The position numbers and the translations under genes are program-made. The notes under the pieces were generated by a model. It had not been told where the DNA came from. It ran no database searches and saw only the letters and a list, made by a program, of their open reading frames with translations. Shown piece by piece: positions 1 through 4,701 of a stretch of DNA of 6,117 nt (position 1 is its first letter; every line of letters starts with the position of its first letter). This stretch comes from Polyangium sp. (in: bacteria) (GTDB lineage Bacteria > Myxococcota_A > Polyangia > Palsa-1104), in the NCBI GenBank assembly GCA_025450955.1, contig JANWLJ010000051.1, positions 1 through 6,117 of the forward strand, read 5' to 3'.

Positions 1-8
1 TGAACCGC

Positions 9-734
9 TTGCGTGGGGAGCTCGAGGTGTTCGAGGATCCGAGCGCGGTCGCGCGCGCTGGGGCCGAGCGGTTCGCCGCCGCCGCCGAGCGGGCGATCGC
101 CGCCTCGGGTCGGTTCGCGGTCGCGCTCGCGGGCGGCTCGACGCCGCGGGCGACCTATCAGATGTTGGCGCAAGCGTTCCGCGACCTCATCGCTTGGGAG
201 AAGGTGGAGATCTTCTTCGGCGACGAGCGCTGCGTGCCGCCCGAGCACCCCGACTCCAATTATCGAATGGCGCGCGAGGCGCTGCTCGACCGCGTGCCGC
301 TCGCCGCCGATCACGTGCACCGGATCGCAGGCGAGCTTCCGCCCGAGGAGGCCGCGCGCGATTATCAAGCGACGCTCGAGCGCGTGCTCGGCCCGGCGCC
401 GCGCTTCGATCTGGTGCTGCTCGGGATGGGCAAAGACGGCCACACCGCGTCGCTCTTTCCCGGCACGACTGCGCTCGCCGAGCGGGAAAAGAAAGTGGCC
501 GCGGTCCACGTCACCCAGCTCGACACCTGGCGGGTGACGCTCACCGCACCGGTCTTGTGCGCCGCCGCCGAGGGGGTGGTGATGACGGTCGGTGACGAAA
601 AGGCCGACGCGCTCGCTCGCGCGCTCGACGGCCCCGACGGCGCGGTGCCGATTCAGCTGGTGCGCCCGACGAGCGGCAAGATGGCCTGGCTGGTCGATCG
701 CGCCGCCGCCGCGCGTTTGCGCCCGGGAATGTGA
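9..734 (+). CDS. pgl: 6-phosphogluconolactonase (possibly 5'-clipped by the window edge)
   Basis: Hydrolyses 6-phosphoglucono-delta-lactone to 6-phosphogluconate, the second step of the oxidative pentose phosphate pathway, in the cytoplasm. All hallmark motifs of the DevB/Pgl (glucosamine-6-phosphate isomerase-like) family are visible: GGSTP at residues 42-46 (phosphate binding), FFGDERCVPPEHPDSNY at 69-85, and LLGMGKDGHTASLFPGT at 137-153 with the catalytic-region His. The C-terminal RVTLTAPVL (175-183) and a late W-L-V-D segment (about 227-230) are also typical. The length of 241 aa is usual. The start is uncertain. TTG at 9 is the first start codon in the window and keeps the first beta strand (ELEVFED). 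A GTG at 27 has a GGGGAG six bases upstream but would delete that strand. The frame is open to the window edge, and the opening TGA would become an ATGA stop/start overlap if the preceding base is A, adding Met-Asn-Arg before Leu. Family assignment is near certain; the exact start is not. Confidence 0.96.
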   Translation: MRGELEVFEDPSAVARAGAERFAAAAERAIAASGRFAVALAGGSTPRATYQMLAQAFRDLIAWEKVEIFFGDERCVPPEHPDSNYRMAREALLDRVPLAADHVHRIAGELPPEEAARDYQATLERVLGPAPRFDLVLLGMGKDGHTASLFPGTTALAEREKKVAAVHVTQLDTWRVTLTAPVLCAAAEGVVMTVGDEKADALARALDGPDGAVPIQLVRPTSGKMAWLVDRAAAARLRPGM

Positions 735-740
735 TAGGCT
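717..740 (+). promoter_or_regulatory. Candidate extended -10 promoter for the small basic gene
   Basis: TGATAGGCT at 732-740 fits an extended -10 element (TG-n-TAGGCT) and overlaps the TGA stop of the lactonase gene. Transcription would start near 747, giving a leader of about 19 bases with a pyrimidine-rich tract before the GAGGAG site. No convincing -35 box lies at normal spacing; TTGCGC at 717-722 is too close. The gene could equally be co-transcribed with the lactonase gene. A similar box, TGATAGCGT, occurs on the minus strand before the flavoprotein gene (4647-4655), which mildly supports it being a real motif. Confidence 0.35.
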
Positions 741-765
741 CCGCTTCCTTTTCCGAGGAGACGAG

Positions 766-915
766 ATGGCCCAGCGAACCAAGCGTCGCGTGAAGCAGCG
801 TGCGAAGTCCCACCAGAAGGGCGTCAAGGCGAAGCGCAAGCGTCGCATCCGCTCGCGCCGCAAGATCGGCTACGGCACGCGCACCCGCCGCGCCAAGAAC
901 CTGGGAAAGAAGTAG
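766..915 (+). CDS. Small, extremely basic 49-aa protein, function unknown
   Basis: The ATG at 766 has a strong Shine-Dalgarno site, GAGGAG at 755-760, five bases upstream, and the frame runs 49 codons to TAG at 913-915. The product has 24 Lys/Arg residues and no Asp or Glu, plus one His at 16. It begins MAQRTKRRVKQRAK, is densest in Arg/Lys at residues 21-33, and ends in a Gly/Thr-containing tail (GYGTRTRRAKNLGKK). This composition is typical of proteins that bind rRNA or DNA, such as small ribosomal proteins or histone-H1-like tails. I could not match it to bL34, bTHX or another named family, so no function is assigned. It lies 31 bp after the lactonase gene on the same strand, and its stop sits in one arm of a palindrome shared with the convergent gene. 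An upstream extension to 592 in this frame is open but overlaps the lactonase gene and lacks the ribosome site, so I reject it. Confident as a gene, not as a function. Confidence 0.85.
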   Translation: MAQRTKRRVKQRAKSHQKGVKAKRKRRIRSRRKIGYGTRTRRAKNLGKK

Positions 916-939
916 CTCACTCGCGCGCGAGCGGCTACT
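911..939. terminator. Imperfect palindrome between convergent genes, possible bidirectional terminator
   Basis: AGTAGC at 911-916 pairs with GCTACT at 934-939, enclosing a 12-bp perfect palindrome, CTCGCGCGCGAG, at 920-931. The left arm contains the TAG stop of the basic-protein gene; the right arm contains the complement of the TAG stop of the minus-strand gene. It fills the 19-bp gap between the genes, where a terminator usable from both sides would be expected. No T-tract follows on either strand, so a classical intrinsic terminator is not proven. Confidence 0.4.
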
Positions 940-2518
940 CGCCCGGCAGCGCCCGCCCGTCGAGAAAGGCCGCCGCCGCGCCGCGCAGCTTGAGCCGCCC
1001 GCGCCGGATTCGCACCAGCTCCGCCGCCGCCAATTCGCCCGTCCCGAGCGCCTCGATCCAGTCGGGGCCGTCGACCCGCGCGACCGTCGCGATCGGTAAT
1101 CCCTGCACGCGACCGACGAGGCGCGCGGCGTAGAGCAGCGCCAGCACCGCGCGCGCGTGCGGCCCGAGCGACAGCTCGGTTGCGAGCGTGGCGAACGCAG
1201 ATCCCTCGTCGGCGAAAATCAGCGCGGGCGGCGGCGCGGCCGGCTCGTCGCGCGCGAGCACCTGCGCGCCCCAGGCGACCAGCGTCGCGCGCCAGTTCTC
1301 CGCCGGCGCCGGCGCGCTCAAAAAATCCGCGGCTGATTCGATCGAGCCAGCCGCGCCGCCCGCCTCGGCGCGTCGCGCGATCTCGCCCGAGCTCTTCGCA
1401 TCCGTCAGCTCGGGCTCGCTCACTTCGTCGGGCACCAGCGTGGCGGAGGGCGACCGAGGCTCGGCCCGCGCGGCTGCAACCTTGCGCCGCTCGTCTTTGT
1501 CACTGCCGCCGAGCCGCGCGCGCCAGCCGCCAAACGCATCTGAGAGCGGCTGCGCCACGTCGCCCGCGCGCACCGCCACCGGCGGCGTGGCGCTGCGGGG
1601 CCGCTTGGGCGGAAGCGCGGAGGCGCCGCTCGCCTGCGCCTCGAGCGGATGAAACTCGACCCGCGCGTCGGAGTCGGCGAGCACCACCGCCGGCGTCGCC
1701 CCCTCGACGAGACAGAAGCTCGCCGCCCCGCCGCCGAGCTCGGTGACCGCGAGCTTGCGCCGCTCTTCGCGCACGAGATCGATCTCCTCGAGCTCGATCG
1801 GCTGCTCGCCCGCGCGGGTCGCCACCACCAGCCGCGCCGAGTCGGGATGGCCGTCGGCGGCGACGAACCGCTGCCCGAGATCGATCCGGACCTGCAGCCG
1901 CCCGTCGGAGAAGCGGAACACCTCGATGCCCGCCGCCGAGGCGACCCACAAAAATTTCCAGCGCGCCGCGAAGCCCACCTGCCGCACCTTGGTGACCGGC
2001 AGGTTGATGCGCGACAGCGCGCGCCGCAGCATCGGATCCCAGCTCTCGACCTGATCGCGCGCCATCACCAGGAGCTTGGCGTTCTCGGTCCCGACCGCCG
2101 CGTGCACCGGCTCGCGCAGCGCGATCGGATCGACGGTGAACAGCCGCGGCGCCACGGTCACCATCCGCGGATGGTCCCCGGCGTCGTCGCAGACGAGAAT
2201 GCGATCGGCGACGAACGCGGTCGGCCGCACCAGCCCGGTGAGCTCGAGCTGCCCGGCCGGCTCGAGCCCCGGCACGGTGAACGCGCGCGCCAAGGTGGTC
2301 GCCTCGTGGCGCGCGAAGCTCACCGCCCGCAGCGCGCCCGCCGTCATCACGAATCCGACGTCGGTGGCCTCGCCCGAGAGGTGCGCGGCCGCCAGCTCCT
2401 CGCGGCTCTCCGCATCGAGCAAGCTGAGCCTCCCCGAGCCGGCCACCGCCAACACCGCGCGACCGTTTACCTCAGGGCTGACCCCGAGCCCAGGACCGCC
2501 GGCGAGAAGACGGGGCAT
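935..2518 (-). CDS. Putative beta-propeller protein with C-terminal helical (AAA-associated-like) domain
   Basis: I do not recognise a named family for this 527-aa protein. Residues about 15-290 show repeated short hydrophobic strands separated by turns (AVLAVAGSGRLSLLDAESRE near 21-40, VGFAARWKFLWVASAAGIEV at 181-200, RLVVATRAG near 229-237), like a WD40/PQQ-type propeller lacking canonical WD motifs. Residues about 297-405 are a low-complexity Ala/Pro/Ser/charged linker. Residues 406-525 are predicted helical with a winged-helix feel (NWRATLVAWGAQVL, LSLGPHARAVLALLYAARL, DWIEALGTGELAAAELVR). From memory this part resembles regions flanking AAA ATPase modules in myxobacterial proteins, but no Walker A or B motif is present. 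There is no signal peptide or membrane helix, so it is probably cytoplasmic. An in-frame TGA five codons upstream bounds the ATG start at 2518; ribosome binding is weak (GAGA in a small hairpin). It is the last gene of the minus-strand run. Coding status is confident; function is unknown. Confidence 0.85.
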   Translation of the reverse strand: MPRLLAGGPGLGVSPEVNGRAVLAVAGSGRLSLLDAESREELAAAHLSGEATDVGFVMTAGALRAVSFARHEATTLARAFTVPGLEPAGQLELTGLVRPTAFVADRILVCDDAGDHPRMVTVAPRLFTVDPIALREPVHAAVGTENAKLLVMARDQVESWDPMLRRALSRINLPVTKVRQVGFAARWKFLWVASAAGIEVFRFSDGRLQVRIDLGQRFVAADGHPDSARLVVATRAGEQPIELEEIDLVREERRKLAVTELGGGAASFCLVEGATPAVVLADSDARVEFHPLEAQASGASALPPKRPRSATPPVAVRAGDVAQPLSDAFGGWRARLGGSDKDERRKVAAARAEPRSPSATLVPDEVSEPELTDAKSSGEIARRAEAGGAAGSIESAADFLSAPAPAENWRATLVAWGAQVLARDEPAAPPPALIFADEGSAFATLATELSLGPHARAVLALLYAARLVGRVQGLPIATVARVDGPDWIEALGTGELAAAELVRIRRGRLKLRGAAAAFLDGRALPGE

Positions 2519-2521
2519 GAA

Positions 2522-2537
2522 TCCGTTTTCTCACGGA
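2522..2537 (-). repeat. Small inverted repeat just upstream of the propeller gene start
   Basis: TCCGT (2522-2526) and ACGGA (2533-2537) form a 5-bp stem with a 6-base loop; on the minus-strand mRNA the loop reads GAGAAA. The loop holds the only purine-rich, Shine-Dalgarno-like sequence before the ATG at 2518, so folding could affect initiation. The stem is short and may be chance. Confidence 0.25.
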
Positions 2538-2576
2538 ACGAACAATTGGTGAAATGGGGAAATCGGAGATCGAAAA

Positions 2577-3152
2577 TCAGGGCGAGGTGAAGGCGACCGG
2601 GTCTAGCGACGAGATGTTGACGACCTGGGTGGTCGCGCCGGTGAAGTAGATCGCGACGTCGGTCGGGTTGGTGGCGCCGTCGATCGAGGCGCTCAAGTAG
2701 ATCGGATCGGTCGAGGAGACCAGGTCGACGCCGTCGACGTCGGAGCCGGGGGTCGAGTCGAACGCGACCTGATTTACGCCGGTGAAGGTGATCGACTCCT
2801 GGCCGGAGAAGCCGTGGGTCTGGCTCGGATCGATCGTGCCGTCGACGGTGATGGTGCCCGAGAAGTGCGCCGGCGAGCCCTGGGTGTCGGTCCAGGTGAC
2901 GCGATAGCCGCCCTGGCCGTTGGCGGTCACCAGGTAGCCGAGGTCACCGGCCGGCAGCATGGTTGATGCGCCGGCGAGCAGATGATAGCCGGGAGACTGC
3001 TGCGGACCGAGGTTGTCGAGCGGCTCGTTCGAGGGCGCCGGCGTCGGCTGCGGGCCGGGATTGCCGGTGTGGTCGTGGACCACGATGCAGCCGGACGCGA
3101 AGAAGCTGAAGGCGATCGAGCAGGCCAGAAGGAGCAGTGACGTGCGACGCAT
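2577..3152 (-). CDS. Secreted lipoprotein with proline-rich linker, function unknown
   Basis: The 191-aa product starts MRRTSLLLLAC, followed by a hydrophobic stretch and a lipobox ASGC, with lipidated Cys22. This is a type II signal peptide. Residue +2 is Ile rather than Asp, so outer-membrane sorting is expected under the usual rule. The mature protein has a His/Asp-containing start (IVVHDHTGN), a Pro-rich linker (about 31-41: GPQPTPAPSNE), and then a beta-rich Gly/Thr/Asp domain with many short strands (YRVTWTDTQG, FSGTITVDGT, ESITFTG, VAIYFTG). I do not recognise the domain. The ATG at 3152 is chosen because a perfect GGGAGG (3160-3165) lies seven bases upstream. An in-frame TTG at 3167 would put that site inside the gene and spoil the signal peptide. 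A likely promoter sits in the upstream gap, so it is probably transcribed independently of the flavoprotein gene. Confidence 0.88.
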   Translation of the reverse strand: MRRTSLLLLACSIAFSFFASGCIVVHDHTGNPGPQPTPAPSNEPLDNLGPQQSPGYHLLAGASTMLPAGDLGYLVTANGQGGYRVTWTDTQGSPAHFSGTITVDGTIDPSQTHGFSGQESITFTGVNQVAFDSTPGSDVDGVDLVSSTDPIYLSASIDGATNPTDVAIYFTGATTQVVNISSLDPVAFTSP

Positions 3153-3159
3153 GGTCGGG

Positions 3160-3165
3160 CCTCCC
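3160..3165 (-). promoter_or_regulatory. Ribosome binding site deciding the lipoprotein start
   Basis: GGGAGG on the minus strand lies seven bases before the ATG at 3152. It favours that start over the in-frame TTG at 3167, which would lie upstream of the site. Confidence 0.8.
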
Positions 3166-3179
3166 AAGGTGTCGTGGCT

Positions 3180-3198
3180 TGGTTCCTGGGACGAACCA
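3180..3198 (-). repeat. Inverted repeat at the lipoprotein transcription start region
   Basis: TGGTTC (3180-3185) and GAACCA (3193-3198) form a perfect 6-bp inverted repeat with a 7-base spacer. It abuts the proposed -10 box and would span the predicted start point. It could be an operator or a leader hairpin; no regulator is identifiable here. Confidence 0.35.
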
Positions 3199-3227
3199 TC
3201 CTAGCGCTTTGTTCAACGAGCGGCCAA
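3198..3227 (-). promoter_or_regulatory. Candidate sigma-70-type promoter of the lipoprotein gene
   Basis: On the minus strand TTGGCC (3222-3227) and TAGGAT (3198-3203) match the -35 and -10 consensus at four of six positions each, with an 18-bp spacer. Transcription would start near 3191, giving a leader of about 39 bases containing the GGGAGG site. The -35 box begins two bases after the hairpin that ends the flavoprotein gene, a tidy terminator/promoter arrangement. Confidence 0.5.
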
Positions 3228-3228
3228 T

Positions 3229-3251
3229 GCGCTCGGTCACATTCCGAGCGC
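3229..3251 (-). terminator. Hairpin immediately after the flavoprotein gene stop codon
   Basis: GCGCTCGG (3229-3236) and CCGAGCGC (3244-3251) form a perfect 8-bp, GC-rich stem with a 7-base loop, starting at the base next to the TAG stop of the flavoprotein gene. Position and strength fit a transcription terminator or 3'-end stabiliser for the minus-strand message. No T-run follows, so Rho-independent termination is likely but not certain. Confidence 0.55.
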
Positions 3252-4634
3252 CTACCTGATCGTACCTTCGCGCACGCCGCGGGCGACCACGCTCCGCTTC
3301 TCGAGCGATTTTTTCCCGAGTCCGTAGAGCGAGCGCATCCGACCGCCGAGGCTCGGCTCGTTCACCTCGCCGCGCAGCACGCTCGAGGTCGACATGCCGA
3401 CCACCGTCAGGTACTCGCGCAAAAAAGCCGGCAGCCGGCTCTCGTGTCCGGAGAGGAGCGCCATCGAGCGCGCTCGCGATCCTGCCGACGATCCCCAATA
3501 ACGGAAGATGCCTTCGCGGATCGCGCGTGCGCCGTCGTCGACGCCGCGGAAGACTTCGTAGAGCGCATCGGCGAGCACCTCGCGCGCGCGCACGTAGCGG
3601 TAGCGGCGGGTCTGGTACTGTTCGAGCGCGCGGTCGACCTGCTCGCGGCTGCGCAGATCGATCCCGGCGAGCGCCTCGCCGAGCAGGCGCGTATCGGTGA
3701 GCGCGACCGTCATTCCGGTCGCGGTGAGCGGATGCGAGCAGCCGCAGGCGTCGCCGAGCAGCGCCGCGCCCGGCACGGTGCACTCCTCGGTGCGAATGCT
3801 GTAGTTGGCCGCGAGCTCGATCTCGCCGGCATCGAGCGCGCGCAAAAGCGAGCTCTTCACCGACGGTGGCAGAAACGGCAGGTAGCCGGAGCGGATGCGC
3901 GCGATCACCGCTTCGGTGCCGCGATCCATGTCGGCCGGCAGATCGATGCAGGTGCGCGCGTCCTTGTTGTTAATCGGATAGGCGAGGATCGGTCCCCAGG
4001 CGCCGAGGAAGATGTGGCCGAAGCCGGGATGCGGCAGCTCGCAGTCGGCGAGCAGCGCGGCGGCGGTGAAGGAGAGCAGGGTGGCGCGCTCCTCCATCCC
4101 GAACAGGGTGCGGAGCTTGGAGTGACGGCCGTCGCAGCCGATCACCAGCTTGGCCAGCACGGTGCCCGAAGCGGTGGTGACGCCGATGACCCGCTCCTGA
4201 TCGCGCACCACGCTCACCACCCGCTCGCCCGAGCGGAGCTCGACGCCGGGGCGGCGGAGCACCTCGCGGCGCAAGGTGTCGACGAGGTCGTGATGATCGA
4301 TGGCGAAGCCGTGCGGCCGCGAGCCGGCGATCTCGCGATAGGGAAGGAGCGTCGCCGGACGGCCGACCTCGCGCACGCAGGCAAAGCCGCTCACGTCGGC
4401 GCCGCCGGCCTCGTGCAGCGGGCCCAAAAAGCCGCGCTCGGCGAGCACGTCGGCGCCGGTCGGATGGATGAGCTCGCCGTTGAAGCGCGGGTTTTTGCCC
4501 GCGCGCGCCTCGAGGATCACCACCTTGCGCCCGGCGCCGCCGGCCGCGATCGCCGCGGCGGTGGCGCAGCCCGACAGCCCGCCACCGACGATGAGGACGT
4601 CGACCTCTTCCGCGTTCGAGATGACCTCGGCCAT
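3252..4634 (-). CDS. Squalene-epoxidase-family FAD-dependent monooxygenase
   Basis: The 460-aa protein has a Rossmann FAD-binding start (VDVLIVGGGLSG, 11-22) with acidic E42 ending the second strand. It has NGELIHPTG (52-60), which matches the GELLQPGG motif of squalene monooxygenases, then GCDGRHSKLR (166-175) and GDACGCSHPLTATGMTVAL (294-312), equivalent to the family's GDA-NMRHPLTGGGMTVAL. Beyond the FAD fold, the squalene-epoxidase C-terminal region is also recognisable: PILAYPI (215-221), LADALYEVFRGVDD (354-367), and FRYW followed by ALLSG (377-396). The family oxidises squalene to 2,3-oxidosqualene using NAD(P)H-derived electrons and O2, the entry to sterols. Here NMR is replaced by GCS and GGG by ATG, and the hydrophobic C-terminal tail of eukaryotic enzymes is missing, so the substrate may differ. 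No cyclase or other sterol gene is in the window. No ribosome site precedes the ATG, and the promoter candidate would give an almost leaderless message. Family confident, substrate open. Confidence 0.87.
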   Translation of the reverse strand: MAEVISNAEEVDVLIVGGGLSGCATAAAIAAGGAGRKVVILEARAGKNPRFNGELIHPTGADVLAERGFLGPLHEAGGADVSGFACVREVGRPATLLPYREIAGSRPHGFAIDHHDLVDTLRREVLRRPGVELRSGERVVSVVRDQERVIGVTTASGTVLAKLVIGCDGRHSKLRTLFGMEERATLLSFTAAALLADCELPHPGFGHIFLGAWGPILAYPINNKDARTCIDLPADMDRGTEAVIARIRSGYLPFLPPSVKSSLLRALDAGEIELAANYSIRTEECTVPGAALLGDACGCSHPLTATGMTVALTDTRLLGEALAGIDLRSREQVDRALEQYQTRRYRYVRAREVLADALYEVFRGVDDGARAIREGIFRYWGSSAGSRARSMALLSGHESRLPAFLREYLTVVGMSTSSVLRGEVNEPSLGGRMRSLYGLGKKSLEKRSVVARGVREGTIR

Positions 4635-4646
4635 GCGACGGGCGGG

Positions 4647-4676
4647 ACGCTATCACGCGCCCTTGCGGGCTCGCAA
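4647..4676 (-). promoter_or_regulatory. Candidate promoter of the flavoprotein gene
   Basis: On the minus strand TTGCGA (4671-4676) and TAGCGT (4647-4652, preceded by TGA, forming an extended -10) are separated by 18 bp. Transcription would begin near 4640, only about six bases before the ATG at 4634. This agrees with the absence of a Shine-Dalgarno site there. Confidence 0.45.
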
Positions 4677-4677
4677 G
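4662..4677. repeat. 16-bp inverted repeat in the divergent promoter region
   Basis: CTTGCG (4662-4667) and CGCAAG (4672-4677) are perfect 6-bp arms around GGCT. The repeat covers the -35 box of the flavoprotein gene and a possible -35 (TTGCGG, 4663-4668) for the GH15 gene, so a single protein bound here could control both. No regulator gene is adjacent. It may be chance. Confidence 0.35.
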
Positions 4678-4692
4678 CGCTCGTGAAATGAT
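4663..4692 (+). promoter_or_regulatory. Weak candidate promoter of the GH15 gene
   Basis: TTGCGG (4663-4668) and AATGAT (4687-4692, within TGAAATGAT) are 18 bp apart. The -10 would sit directly against the GGAG ribosome site (4693-4696), implying a leader of a few bases. The match is weak and rests mainly on position in a 67-bp divergent gap. Confidence 0.25.
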
Positions 4693-4701
4693 GGAGCCCG
4701 C

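Noticed and set aside
592..765. Upstream in-frame extension of the basic-protein gene
   Set aside because: It overlaps the conserved end of the lactonase gene and bypasses the strong GAGGAG site before the ATG at 766.
1649..2590. A 313-codon plus-strand open frame opposite the propeller gene
   Set aside because: The product is rich in His, Arg and Pro with no motif, and the minus-strand gene has coherent strand and helix patterns and proper codon bias.
3153..3167. TTG start at 3167 for the lipoprotein
   Set aside because: The GGGAGG site lies between this codon and the ATG at 3152, so it would be coding; the ATG gives a standard type II signal peptide.
2944..3783. A 279-codon minus-strand frame crossing the flavoprotein 3' end and the lipoprotein 5' end
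   Set aside because: It is out of frame with both supported genes and consists of Arg/Ala-rich shadow sequence.
3174..4691. A 505-codon plus-strand open frame opposite the flavoprotein gene
   Set aside because: It is a GC-rich antisense shadow: its composition is Arg/Ala/His-rich without domains, while the minus-strand frame carries clear FAD and squalene-epoxidase motifs.
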